Of a DNA stretch of 54,267 nt, positions 42,790 through 50,864 are shown piece by piece (the stretch's first letter is position 1; each line of letters starts with the position of its first letter). The position numbers were made by a program, and so were the translations under genes. Origin of the DNA: Ruminococcus sp. Phil11 (GTDB lineage: Bacteria > Bacillota > Clostridia > Oscillospirales > Ruminococcaceae); NCBI GenBank assembly GCA_001940925.1, contig MSGZ01000030.1, positions 76,653 to 130,919 on the forward strand, in the 5' to 3' direction. Under the pieces are notes generated by a model. The model saw only the letters and a program-made list of their open reading frames with translations. It ran no database searches and was not told the origin of the DNA.

Positions 42790-43482
42790 TTACGGCTTCT
42801 CCAGCTTATAACCCTGTCCCCAGACGACCTTGATATGGCGCGGCTCCTGCGGGTTGATCTCAAGCTTTTCGCGCAGATGCCGGATATGCACGGCGACGGT
42901 GTTCTCCGAGCCGATCGGGTTCGCCTTCCAGACAGCCTGATAGATATCGCGCGGCGGAAAGACCGTTCCGGCATTGTGCATCAGCAGCGAAAGAATTTCG
43001 TATTCGATCGGTGTCAGCGGAACGGGCACGCCGTCCAGCGTTGCCGAGCGCGCCTTCATGTCCAGTGCAATGCTGCCGACCGTCAGCACATTGGGGTCAT
43101 CTGCCTCCGCGGCACCGAGCCGCAGATAGCGGCGGAGCTGGGAGCGCACGCGCGCCACGACCTCCGCGGGAGAAAACGGCTTCGTGATATAATCGTCCGC
43201 GCCGACATTCAGGCCGAGGATCTTGTCAGAGTCCTCCGACTTGGCCGTCAGCAGAATGACCGGCACATTGCTGGTCTTGCGGATCTCCGTCATCGCGGTG
43301 ATGCCGTCCATTTCGGGCATCATGATGTCCATGAGGATCAGCTGGATATTCTGCGTCGCAGCGATCTCCAGTGCTTCTTTGCCGGAATAGGCACAAACCG
43401 TTTTCCAGCCCTCTGCCCGCAGATAAATATTCAGGGCAGATACAATATCACGCTCATCGTCACAAATCAAAATTGTTTCCAT
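42790..43482 (-). CDS. OmpR/PhoB-family response regulator
   Basis: A 230-residue regulator. The receiver domain has the acidic pair (LICDDERD), the phospho-acceptor Asp in LILMDIMMPEMDG and the conserved Lys in YITKPFSP. The C-terminal winged helix has PLTPIEYEILSLLMHNAGTV and NTVAVHIRHLREKLE. This is the usual partner of the kinase gene downstream. It has its own promoter. Confidence 0.96.
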   Translation of the reverse strand: METILICDDERDIVSALNIYLRAEGWKTVCAYSGKEALEIAATQNIQLILMDIMMPEMDGITAMTEIRKTSNVPVILLTAKSEDSDKILGLNVGADDYITKPFSPAEVVARVRSQLRRYLRLGAAEADDPNVLTVGSIALDMKARSATLDGVPVPLTPIEYEILSLLMHNAGTVFPPRDIYQAVWKANPIGSENTVAVHIRHLREKLEINPQEPRHIKVVWGQGYKLEKP

Positions 43483-43512
43483 GAAAAGTCACTCCTTTCC
43501 CGTACCACTATT

Positions 43513-43541
43513 ATTATAGCGGATTCTGCCGAAAGATGCAA
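43513..43541 (-). promoter_or_regulatory. Promoter of the two-component operon
   Basis: On the minus strand, TTGCAT (43536-43541) and TATAAT (43513-43518) with a 17-base spacer. Confidence 0.84.
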
Positions 43542-43585
43542 GCACATTTTTATAAAGGTTTTCTTAAATTTAATATAATTTCTCA

Positions 43586-43627
43586 CCAAAAACAAAATGC
43601 CCGCAGTACCGAAGCACCGCGGGCATT
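43586..43627 (-). terminator. Terminator of the EamA transporter gene
   Basis: 9-base perfect stem AATGCCCGC (43596-43604) with 43619-43627. On the minus strand it is followed by TTGTTTTTGG. Confidence 0.83.
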
Positions 43628-43636
43628 GTCAGTTCG

Positions 43637-44665
43637 TTAAGGATCCGTGCGCATATCCGAGCGCATTTTGGAGAAAAGCTTTGCCGCAGGCAGGCTGTAG
43701 GGACGGTCGCTCTTGAACGACTCCTGCGGTTCGTCCTCGTCAGGCTGCTCGACGATCTTGCCGGCAACGATGACTGCGGACTTCGGCTGGGTCAGGAGCT
43801 GTGCAAAGAGCACGGCACCGAATACCAGCGTACAGCCGGCGACCTCGCGGAGCGTCATGCGCTCGTGGAGGATCATGCAGCCGGACAGTGCCGCGATGAC
43901 GGCTTCCAGGCTCATCAGCATGGTCGCGACGGCCGGAGAGGTTCTGCGCTGACCGATCAGCTGCAGGGAATACGCAACGCCGCAGGACATGACGCCTGCG
44001 TACAGGATCGTATGCTTTGCCGCCAGAATGCTGGACATCTGCGGATGCTCGAACAGCACCATGCAGACCGTCATCATCAGGCCGGCGGTGAAGAACTGGA
44101 CACATGCCATCAGCGTGCCGTCCACATAACGCTTGCTGAAGCGGTCAACGACCATGATGTGCAGCGCGAAGAACACCGCGCAGGAGAGCATCAGGCGGTC
44201 GCCGTCATTGACATGGAAGCCTGTGGTCATACATAATAAATAAAATCCCGCGATCGCTGCTGCAACACACGCCCACATCAGCTTCGGAAGGCGGCGGTGG
44301 AAAAGCAGCGAAAGCAGCGGGACGATCACGACGTACAGCGCGGAAACAAAGCCCGCTTTGCCTGCTGTTGTCATCGTAATTCCAAGCTGCTGTAAGGAAC
44401 TTGCCGCAAATAACAGGATGCCGCAAAGAATGCCGCCCTTGACTGACATTCTGCGATCCGGACCGGGGATCACGTACGGCGGCTTGCTTTCCTTGATGCG
44501 GGAGCCGATGACGAACGGGATCAGAATGATACCGCCGATCAGTGTGCGAATGGCATTGTAAGTAAACGGCTCCACGTAATTCATGCCTTCGCTTTGTGCA
44601 ACAAATGCAGTACCCCAGATAATTGCTGCGAGCAGCAGCGCGACGCTTCCGCGAAACCGTTTCAT
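43637..44665 (-). CDS. EamA/DMT-family transporter
   Basis: A 342-residue protein with ten helices in two EamA repeats (ALLLAAIIWGTAFVAQSEGM at the start; SPAVATMLMSLEAVIAALSG in the second repeat). It has a 45-residue hydrophilic C-terminal tail. The family exports or imports small metabolites such as amino acids; the substrate is unknown. GGAGG lies seven bases before the start. A perfect GCCGTTC/GAACGGC palindrome lies upstream at 44721-44737. Confidence 0.92.
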   Translation of the reverse strand: MKRFRGSVALLLAAIIWGTAFVAQSEGMNYVEPFTYNAIRTLIGGIILIPFVIGSRIKESKPPYVIPGPDRRMSVKGGILCGILLFAASSLQQLGITMTTAGKAGFVSALYVVIVPLLSLLFHRRLPKLMWACVAAAIAGFYLLCMTTGFHVNDGDRLMLSCAVFFALHIMVVDRFSKRYVDGTLMACVQFFTAGLMMTVCMVLFEHPQMSSILAAKHTILYAGVMSCGVAYSLQLIGQRRTSPAVATMLMSLEAVIAALSGCMILHERMTLREVAGCTLVFGAVLFAQLLTQPKSAVIVAGKIVEQPDEDEPQESFKSDRPYSLPAAKLFSKMRSDMRTDP

Positions 44666-45034
44666 AATACAACCTCCATTCTGTGATACTCAATCATATG
44701 CTGAAAAATATTATAATATTGCCGTTCTGTGAACGGCCTGCTGGAATGTGTATATTCTACCATAATTTCCAAAAAAAAGCAAGAGCTTTCTGTGAAAAAA
44801 AGAAAGTTCTTGCACCTTATACAAAACGACTGCCCGCTTTTTGTGCTGTTTTACGGAAAGTTGTACTGATACTGATTATAATTATTTGTAATTGAGGACA
44901 AATTTCAGTTGAACGTGCACAAAAATGCCCGTCCGGAGCGTCGGACGGGCACTTTTTCCATCTGCAAATATGACAAAATTGATAGGTTGGCTATCATCTT
45001 TTCCGGGGTAATCCGGGAATCTTTTTTCAGGGAT
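44666..45034. other. Intergenic region with a possible operator before the EamA gene
   Basis: A TATAAT-like box lies at 44711-44716 (minus strand). A 17-base perfect palindrome (GCCGTTC, three-base loop, GAACGGC) at 44721-44737 overlaps the expected -35 position. The rest, 44740-44920, is AT-rich with no gene. Confidence 0.55.
44921..44957 (-). terminator. Terminator between the kinase-like and EamA genes
   Basis: 9-base perfect stem GCCCGTCCG (44927-44935) with 44942-44950, with T runs on both sides. It can act on either strand and serves the minus-strand kinase-like gene. Confidence 0.8.
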
Positions 45035-45643
45035 TCAGGCGTTCTTGATGAGCTCGATCAGAATGTCTGTCACGGTCGCAATGCCGAGCTTTCCGGTGTT
45101 CAGGATCAGGTGATAATTGGAGCTGGAGCCCCACTCCATTCCGGTATAATAATTATAGTGCCGTCTGCGCTGCTTGTCATGGCGGCTGACGATCGAATAC
45201 GCCTTTTCGGGCGGGACGTCGTAGCACTCCACGGCGCGCTTGACGCGGTAATCCATATCCGCGGTGATGAACACGCTGAACAGGCTCGGATGATCGCGCA
45301 GGATATAATCCGCGCAGCGTCCGACGAACACCGCAGAGGGGTTCTCATTCGCCAGCTTCGTGATGATCTTGCTCTGTGTCAGAAAGACATAGTCCTGCGG
45401 CAGAGCCTCGGCCTCGGTGAACGGGGAGTACGGCCCCTGGACCGCAACATTGAACAGGAACGAATTGGTCATGCGCTCCTCGTTCTCCTGAATGAACTTG
45501 GTCGAATAGCCGCACTGATCCGCGGTCAGGTCGATCAGCTTTCTGTCAAAGACCGGCAGCTCCAGACGGTCGGAGATATTCTGCGCGATCTCTCTGCCCC
45601 CGCTGCCGTATTCGCGGCTGATGGAAATCAGGATCGGTTTCAT
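45035..45643 (-). CDS. Cytidylate kinase-like family protein
   Basis: A 202-residue P-loop protein. The opening ILISISREYGSGGREIAQNI is the degenerate phosphate-binding loop of the cytidylate-kinase-like family (AAK13-type). VFVGRCADYILRDHPSLFSV and SRHDKQRRRHYNYYTGMEWG are further marks. Members are widespread in Firmicutes but their substrate is not established. It has a consensus promoter upstream. Confidence 0.9.
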   Translation of the reverse strand: MKPILISISREYGSGGREIAQNISDRLELPVFDRKLIDLTADQCGYSTKFIQENEERMTNSFLFNVAVQGPYSPFTEAEALPQDYVFLTQSKIITKLANENPSAVFVGRCADYILRDHPSLFSVFITADMDYRVKRAVECYDVPPEKAYSIVSRHDKQRRRHYNYYTGMEWGSSSNYHLILNTGKLGIATVTDILIELIKNA

Positions 45644-45726
45644 AAGCGTACCTCTTTCTTCCCGTAATGCTTCAGGCTGCTCCGCTGCGGAACGGCCCGG
45701 CTCACACGATACATTATAATAATATC

Positions 45727-45755
45727 ATTATAGCAGAGATTGATTCCTTTGTCAA
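45727..45755 (-). promoter_or_regulatory. Promoter of the cytidylate-kinase-like gene
   Basis: On the minus strand, TTGACA (45750-45755) and TATAAT (45727-45732) with a 17-base spacer. Confidence 0.87.
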
Positions 45756-45806
45756 TCTATAATATCGCGAAGCTGTGACTATTTGTGTCCTTCGTGTATA
45801 TCCCGG

Positions 45807-45852
45807 CAGACAAATGCAAAACGGATGCCGGCCGGTATGTCAGCACCCGTTT
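45807..45852 (-). terminator. Terminator of the flavoprotein gene
   Basis: Stem AAACGGATGC with GCACCCGTTT (one mismatch) at about 45819-45852. On the minus strand TTTGCATTTG follows. Confidence 0.6.
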
Positions 45853-45865
45853 GCTCCGTTTTCAG

Positions 45866-47527
45866 TTATGCCTGCGGTGCGCTGCGGAAGCCAAGCGCGT
45901 GCTTTGCAGCGATCATGCCGAAGGTGTAGCAGCGACCGAGCGACAGTCCGGTCTGGTGGAACGGATAATCCGCGCCGCCGAAGAACGGTCCGCCGAGATT
46001 GCCCGCGCAGTAGAGCCCCGGGATCGGCCTGCCGTCCGCATCCAGTGCCTGTGCATGTTCGTTGATCCGGATGCCGGATACGCCCGCAGAAACGCGGATA
46101 TGCTTGCGCGCGCCCCAGAACGGCGGCTTCACGATCGGATGCAGATACTTTGCAGGCTTTCCGAAATCGGTATCGCAGCCCTGTTCGCAGAGCTGGTTGT
46201 AGCGTTCAACGGATGCGAGCATTGCCTCTGCGGGGAGATCAAGCTCGGCGGCAAGTTCTTCCAGCGTATCGCAGCGGTGCAGGTCGATCAGGTTCTTGAA
46301 CACGCCCTGCGGGTTCTCCACCGCGCCGGGAATGAACTTCTCCATGACGAACGGCGGCACGGGGCCGTCCACAAAGGAATCCTTATCCCATTCCATATAG
46401 CTGCTGTCGTATACCGTGCAGTACCAGCCCTTTGAGCCGTCCGGATGATCCGCGTCGAGCATACTGCCCTTATAGGCCGGCTGATCGCGCAGCAGATTGC
46501 CCATATACACAAAGCCGGTGTATTCATTCGTGAAGCGTTCGCCGTTCATGTTCAGATAGAGGAACGGCTCCTCGAACATCAGCGCGGAATCGAAATCGTG
46601 CATCATTTTGGTATGTCCGGCGGGCTCCATGTGCGCGCCCGCACTGACCGCGAGAATATGGCCGTCGCCGGTCTTGCCGAACTGCTTTTTGTCAAATTCC
46701 GCGATATCCGGACACCACCGCGCGACCATGGCCGGATTATTCGTGTAGTCGCCCGTCGCGAGGATGACCGCCTTTGCCGCCCGGAACAGCGTATAGCTGC
46801 CGTCTTTGCTCTTGCCGATGACGCCGGTGACTCTGCCGTTTTCGGTCACAAGCTGCACGGCCGGTGTCGAGAAGAACAACTCCAGATTCGGGCATTTTGC
46901 CGTCACGTTATCCAGCACCTTCCGCAGCGCATGACCGACATTCAGCGGCTTCGGCCCGATCCACGGTGCCCAGAAATAGCAGTGATCGTCGCCGTAATCA
47001 TAGGTATTGCCGCGATCCTGCCACAGCCCCGTGAAATCGCCGCTCGTACTGCGGAATGCGCAGAGCTTATCACCGTCGTTCAGCAGTTTTGCGCTTTCGG
47101 TGTTGCTGTCTACGCGGCTGCCGTCGCCGTATTCTGTCTCCGCGGTCAGACCCGCGCGGTTCAGGAACCAGATCATCGCTTCCTCGGAATGCTCGGCATA
47201 GGCGCGCAGCTGCTTCGTATCGGCGCGCCATGCACAGAGGCTGTTCGTGTGGTGGATCCATTTTGCGATACCCGCTTCCGTTGAGCGGGAGCGGATGATC
47301 GCGGAGCCGCAGTTGCCCTGCGAAACGACATTCGATTCCTTCTGCAGCAGCGCGGTCTTTGCGCCGAGCTCTGCCGCCCAGCCCGCAGCCGGTACGCCTG
47401 CCGCGCCCGCGCCGACGACCACAATGTCAAAATCCAGCGTGCGGTCCGGCGTGATCTTCCCGCTTTCGCAGACGGAATCCGCAAGCTCCTGTGCCGTGAT
47501 CTGTGTTTCGTTGATCGAATGATTCAT
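45866..47527 (-). CDS. FAD-dependent fumarate reductase/succinate dehydrogenase-like flavoprotein
   Basis: A 553-residue flavoprotein of the FAD_binding_2 family. The dinucleotide motif GAGAAG lies near residues 39-44. FAD contacts recur at SGVRI near the end (VSAGVSGIRINEHAQALDAD, GLYCAGNLGG). There is no signal peptide, heme motif or FMN-binding domain, so unlike flavocytochrome c it is probably a soluble cytoplasmic reductase of an unsaturated acid or steroid-like substrate. It starts 44 bases after the GNAT-DUF4298 gene with AAAGGGTG upstream, and is likely cotranscribed with it. Confidence 0.9.
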   Translation of the reverse strand: MNHSINETQITAQELADSVCESGKITPDRTLDFDIVVVGAGAAGVPAAGWAAELGAKTALLQKESNVVSQGNCGSAIIRSRSTEAGIAKWIHHTNSLCAWRADTKQLRAYAEHSEEAMIWFLNRAGLTAETEYGDGSRVDSNTESAKLLNDGDKLCAFRSTSGDFTGLWQDRGNTYDYGDDHCYFWAPWIGPKPLNVGHALRKVLDNVTAKCPNLELFFSTPAVQLVTENGRVTGVIGKSKDGSYTLFRAAKAVILATGDYTNNPAMVARWCPDIAEFDKKQFGKTGDGHILAVSAGAHMEPAGHTKMMHDFDSALMFEEPFLYLNMNGERFTNEYTGFVYMGNLLRDQPAYKGSMLDADHPDGSKGWYCTVYDSSYMEWDKDSFVDGPVPPFVMEKFIPGAVENPQGVFKNLIDLHRCDTLEELAAELDLPAEAMLASVERYNQLCEQGCDTDFGKPAKYLHPIVKPPFWGARKHIRVSAGVSGIRINEHAQALDADGRPIPGLYCAGNLGGPFFGGADYPFHQTGLSLGRCYTFGMIAAKHALGFRSAPQA

Positions 47528-47542
47528 TGTTTACACCCTTTC

Positions 47543-47571
47543 TTTATATTGTTTGCTTATATTGTTTGCTT
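47543..47571. repeat. 13-base direct repeat before the flavoprotein gene
   Basis: ATATTGTTTGCTT occurs twice in a row. It sits in the 43-base gap between the two cotranscribed genes, directly upstream of the ribosome site. Confidence 0.8.
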
Positions 47572-48335
47572 CAAAGCATATCGTACTGTTCCAGCAAATT
47601 GTAAAGCCCGTCCTCGGAGAGCACGCCGCGCAGCAGCTCCGGCGGGAGCAGTCCTGCTTCATCGGCGGCAAGATCGCGCTTCCACGCATCGCTGCCGTAA
47701 TACGCAGACAGCGCACGGAGCGCGTCACCCTGTGCGGGATCGTCTGCGTTCAGTGTCTCCGCCTGCCGCATCAGTTTTTCGTAATGCGAGATGCGCGCGG
47801 TCTGTGCCTGCAGGGATTCGGGCGTTCCGGGCAGCATTTTTTCAAAGCGGAACATCTCGAACAGCTCTCCGTCTGTATCCTGCGGATCGCAGTGATGCTC
47901 GTTGAAATACTCGACAATATGAAAGCCGCAGCGGTTCACATAAAAATGGATATTGCGCTTTTCAAAATACGGCGTCACGGTTTCCCAGACGGTGACCTCG
48001 GGGTGCATCGCCTCGATCTCACACCACGCTGCAAACCCGATGCCCTTGCTGTGCGCGGCAGGCGAGACGAACAGCAGCTCCAAGTCACCTTGATCGTATT
48101 CGGTGCGGATGACCGTACCGCCGACCGGCTTGCCGTCCTGCAGAATGCGGTAAGCCCTGCCGCCGTCAATCGACTGCTCGATCGTTTTGCGGGAGATGAT
48201 CTCACCTTTCTCCTCAAAGTGATCGTCCCGCTGACCGAATTCTTCCAGTGCGCCGTACCGGAACGCCTCCTGATTGTCCCGGATGAACTGCTCCCGGTCG
48301 GAAGGTTCCAGCGGTTTCAGCTGAATCTCTGCCAT
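47571..48335 (-). CDS. GNAT acetyltransferase fused to a DUF4298 domain
   Basis: A 254-residue protein. Residues 1-165 form a GNAT domain: EPSDREQFIRDNQEAF at the start, the acetyl-CoA loop region LELLFVSPAAHSKGIGFAAW, and FYVNRCGFHIVEYF. Residues 180-254 match the DUF4298 pattern: ISHYEKLMRQAETL, ALSAYYGSDAWKRDLAADEA and GVLSEDGLYNLLEQYDML. Each is usually a separate protein. GAGGAGG lies before the start. It heads the two-gene unit with the flavoprotein. Confidence 0.87.
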   Translation of the reverse strand: MAEIQLKPLEPSDREQFIRDNQEAFRYGALEEFGQRDDHFEEKGEIISRKTIEQSIDGGRAYRILQDGKPVGGTVIRTEYDQGDLELLFVSPAAHSKGIGFAAWCEIEAMHPEVTVWETVTPYFEKRNIHFYVNRCGFHIVEYFNEHHCDPQDTDGELFEMFRFEKMLPGTPESLQAQTARISHYEKLMRQAETLNADDPAQGDALRALSAYYGSDAWKRDLAADEAGLLPPELLRGVLSEDGLYNLLEQYDML

Positions 48336-48370
48336 ATCGGCACCTCCTCAGTTTATTTTGTTCAGCTCAT

Positions 48371-48399
48371 AGTATACCACGATAATATGAACATTTCAA
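48371..48399 (-). promoter_or_regulatory. Promoter of the GNAT-flavoprotein unit
   Basis: On the minus strand, TTGAAA (48394-48399) and TATACT (48371-48376) with a 17-base spacer. Confidence 0.78.
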
Positions 48400-48404
48400 G
48401 CCCG

Positions 48405-48625
48405 GAGCCCGGGCAGGCGATTCCCTCCGGGGACGGTGAGCGAAGCACTCCCAATTAGCTAAGCGCACGCCGCGGGGCGGCTTCTTTGGCATTGCTGCTC
48501 CCAATGCTGAAGCTCGCCGCAGAGCCCGCGCTGGCAATTTCCTCCGGAGACGGTTGGCGAAGCTCTCCCAATTTACTTAGCACACGCCGCGGGGCGGCTT
48601 CTGATAGGTCACTGCTCCCAATTGT
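48405..48625 (-). repeat. GC-rich dispersed repeat, tandem copies 4 and 5 (inverted)
   Basis: Inverse orientation to the 34.7-kb copies, pitch about 110 bases. It contains CACGCCGCGGGGCGGCTTCT twice, TGCTCCCAAT twice and CCTCCGGGGACGGT / CCTCCGGAGACGGT. Less complete than the 34-kb copies. Confidence 0.78.
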
Positions 48626-48627
48626 TT

Positions 48628-48665
48628 TTAGTGAATAACGAATCATGAAAAGTGAATCGTGCACG
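48628..48665. repeat. AGTGAATA-type repeat, copy 3
   Basis: TTTAGTGAATAACGAATCAT followed by GAAAAGTGAATCG. It matches the right arm of the 34.5-kb element in inverted orientation, and again abuts the GC-rich repeat. Confidence 0.7.
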
Positions 48666-48705
48666 CCGCCCCATACAGTTAAAATATAAAAATATTCTAA
48701 GCCTC

Positions 48706-48737
48706 TTGACTTCTTATTCATTTTATGATATTATCAT
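48706..48737 (+). promoter_or_regulatory. Promoter of the NrtR-pncB operon with overlapping palindrome
   Basis: TTGACT (48706-48711), 17-base spacer, TATTAT (48729-48734). The perfect palindrome ATGATATTATCAT (48725-48737) covers the -10 box, a candidate operator for the regulator encoded next. Confidence 0.75.
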
Positions 48738-48765
48738 TATAGGAACAACAGAGGAGGGAATCCGA

Positions 48766-49584
48766 ATGGACAGCGAAAAAGAATTTCTGAAAAACTACAG
48801 CCTCAGCGACTACGACCGCCCATCCGTCACCGCGGACGTCGCCGCCTTCATGATCCGGCCGGAAAGCCAGCAGAATTACCGCAAAAATCCCGAAAACAAA
48901 CTGCTGCTCCTGCTGATCCGGCGCGGCGGCCACCCGTACAAGGATATGTGGGCACTGCCGGGCGGCTTCCTGCAGCGCGATGAGACCGTCGAACAGTGCG
49001 CGCTCCGCGAGATCTTCGAGGAAACCAATGTGCAGCCGGTCTCCATTCTTCCGGTCGGCGTGTTCAGCGAGCCGGAACGCGACCCCCGCGGCTGGATCAT
49101 CTCAAATGCCTACGCGTCCGTCATCAGCGAGGAATCCGTCCGGCAGACGGGTCAGGATGACGCCGCCGATGCCCAGTGGTTCAGCGTCAGCTTTGACTGC
49201 GACGAATCCGGCGCGTATCACCTCTCACTGACCTACGCCGACATTGAACTGCACGCCGTACTCGCGGCGGAAAAGACCAGCTTCGGCCGGACGACCTTCC
49301 GCATCCTTGACCGCGGCGGGCTCGCGTTCGACCACGCGGCGATCATCGCGGCGGCACTGACCGCGCTCCGGAACGAGGCCAAAAATTACGACGCGATCTT
49401 CGATTTTCTGCCGGAGAAATTCACGCTGACCGCTCTGCAGAAGGTACAGGAAACGATCATGAATGTCTCCGTGCTGCCTGCAAATTTCCGGCGCATGGTC
49501 AGCGGCTATGTCGAGGAGACCGACGAATATGTCCGCGGCGAGGGTCACCGCCCCGCAAAGCTCTACCGCAGAAAGCAAAGCTGA
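48766..49584 (+). CDS. Nudix-family regulator/hydrolase, NrtR-like
   Basis: A 272-residue protein. An N-terminal Nudix domain has a complete box (GGFLQRDETVEQCALREIFE then ETNV). The C-terminal half (about 190-272) resembles the winged helix of NrtR (EKFTLTALQKVQETIMNVSV, NFRRMVSGYVEETDEY). NrtR proteins bind ADP-ribose and repress NAD biosynthesis genes. The presence of nicotinate phosphoribosyltransferase 1.3 kb downstream on the same strand supports this. The intact Nudix residues mean hydrolase activity is still possible. GAGGAGG precedes the start. Confidence 0.9.
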   Translation: MDSEKEFLKNYSLSDYDRPSVTADVAAFMIRPESQQNYRKNPENKLLLLLIRRGGHPYKDMWALPGGFLQRDETVEQCALREIFEETNVQPVSILPVGVFSEPERDPRGWIISNAYASVISEESVRQTGQDDAADAQWFSVSFDCDESGAYHLSLTYADIELHAVLAAEKTSFGRTTFRILDRGGLAFDHAAIIAAALTALRNEAKNYDAIFDFLPEKFTLTALQKVQETIMNVSVLPANFRRMVSGYVEETDEYVRGEGHRPAKLYRRKQS

Positions 49585-49647
49585 CAGCATCCGGAAAAGC
49601 GCACCCCGAAAAGGAAAGCACCGAAAGAAATGACAGGAGGGATTGAC

Positions 49648-49878
49648 ATGGGACTGTATATATTCGGCGGAGACCATGATCTCTATGTCGAAGGCAGCAA
49701 CATCATGATTGACAACAGAGGACACCGTACAGTTTACAAACGGTTCCACAGCGAGACGGAGGCGACCGCATATATGCAGAGCATGATTGACAAAGGAAAG
49801 CCGAAAAAGACGCCGGAGGAGTACCGGCAGACGAACAGCAAGCACCGGAAATCGCACAGACTGAAAAGACCGAAATGA
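49648..49878 (+). CDS. Small basic protein, array member 1
   Basis: A 76-residue protein. The N-terminal part has GLYIFGGDHDLYVEGSNIMI, then IDNRGHRTVYKRFHSETEAT and AYMQSM. The C-terminal 25 residues are rich in Lys/Arg. The segment NRGHR...FxSExEAxxYM recalls the ERGHR..FxTEEEAAAFF motif of array member 2. The ATG at 49648 was chosen because AGGAGGG lies six bases upstream. No known function. Confidence 0.82.
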   Translation: MGLYIFGGDHDLYVEGSNIMIDNRGHRTVYKRFHSETEATAYMQSMIDKGKPKKTPEEYRQTNSKHRKSHRLKRPK

Positions 49879-49934
49879 TCTGACGCAGAAAGCTCGCTGT
49901 AATATGCTGTTTATGACGATCTGGGGTATCATCT

Positions 49935-50216
49935 ATGGCACACAGGAAGAAACCGAAGAAGGGGAATCCCCGCGATATGCACGATCTTCAGGAAAAACTG
50001 AAAAAAGCCGGTGTTCCGGACAATTCCTATTATATTGAGAAGGACGGAAAGCGCATCGGCGGGCATCCGTGTTATGAAGGCTGTTTCATTGAAAACAAGG
50101 CCGGAAGCTGGATCGTGTACAATGAGGAACGCGGGCACCGTTATGCGCTCGGCACATTCCGGACAGAGGAAGAAGCCGCGGCATTCTTCTACCGGAAAAT
50201 GAACGGCGGACGGTGA
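49935..50216 (+). CDS. Small basic protein, array member 2
   Basis: A 93-residue protein. The first 20 residues are Lys/Arg-rich (MAHRKKPKKGNPRDMHD). The core reads FIENKAGSWIVYNEERGHRY, then ALGTFRTEEEAAAFFYRKM. The W-x-V-Y-x-E-E-R-G...F-x-x-E-x-E-A motif occurs in many small uncharacterised bacterial proteins and some immunity proteins (my inference from pattern). Upstream context is weak for a ribosome site (TGGGGTATC), so it may depend on coupling. Confidence 0.78.
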   Translation: MAHRKKPKKGNPRDMHDLQEKLKKAGVPDNSYYIEKDGKRIGGHPCYEGCFIENKAGSWIVYNEERGHRYALGTFRTEEEAAAFFYRKMNGGR

Positions 50217-50242
50217 GTCCGCAGAGAAACGGGGGTACCGCA

Positions 50243-50515
50243 ATGGCAAAAAAGAAACAGGGCAATCACGGCAAAAAGAATGCCGCCGGAAAGAACCGCG
50301 CCGGCGGCTGGAAGTACACGGCATCCGGAAACCTGTTCGGCACAAATATCTATGACCTGAAATGGGAAAACACCGGCCGTCAGGCGACGGTGATCGACCC
50401 GCTCTACGGGCAGGCGCACCGGTTCACGGTCTATACCGTTGAAGTGAACGGCAAAAAGCATGAGATTGCTTACGGCGAGTTCAGCAACAGCGTTTACGGT
50501 CTGTATACGCGCTGA
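50243..50515 (+). CDS. Small basic protein, array member 3
   Basis: A 90-residue protein with a very basic start (MAKKKQGNHGKKNAAGKNRA) and a core GNLFGTNIYDLKWENTGRQA, then FTVYTVEVNGKKHEIAYGEF. It shares the basic N-terminal tail with members 2 and 4, but the ERG motif is not evident. The ATG at 50243 follows GGGGGTACCGCA; a GTG at 50213 overlapping the previous stop is an alternative start. Confidence 0.75.
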   Translation: MAKKKQGNHGKKNAAGKNRAGGWKYTASGNLFGTNIYDLKWENTGRQATVIDPLYGQAHRFTVYTVEVNGKKHEIAYGEFSNSVYGLYTR

Positions 50516-50533
50516 CAAACGGAGGGATGACAG

Positions 50534-50809
50534 ATGATGCAGAACGGCAGACACAAAAACCCCAGGTACGGCAAGATCAAAAAGCCGAAGAAGCCCGTAT
50601 ACGGCAGCAAGCTGCGCCCGGTCAGCTGCAGCGGCAGAAACACCTGTGTCGAGCAGAAAAACGGATTCTGGGTCGTTTACGAGGAGGACGGCGGCGGACA
50701 GGACAGAGGCCCGACAACGCTCGGCACATTCGTCAGCGCAGAGCAGGCCGAGGCGTTCCGGCGCGGGCAGCGGCTCGGCATTCCGAAGAAAGCAAAGCAT
50801 AAAAAATGA
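50534..50809 (+). CDS. Small basic protein, array member 4
   Basis: A 91-residue protein: basic start (MMQNGRHKNPRYGKIKKPKK), a core CVEQKNGFWVVYEEDGGGQD, then TTLGTFVSAEQAEAFRRGQR, and a Lys-rich end. The core matches member 2 (W-x-V-Y-x-E-E...LGTF-x-x-E-x-A-x-A-F). GGAGGG lies seven bases upstream. It ends 55 bases before pncB. Confidence 0.8.
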   Translation: MMQNGRHKNPRYGKIKKPKKPVYGSKLRPVSCSGRNTCVEQKNGFWVVYEEDGGGQDRGPTTLGTFVSAEQAEAFRRGQRLGIPKKAKHKK

Positions 50810-50864
50810 CTGCCGGCATCCGCCGGAAGCCTGAAGAAACTCCAATGTGAAAGGAAGAACTGTT

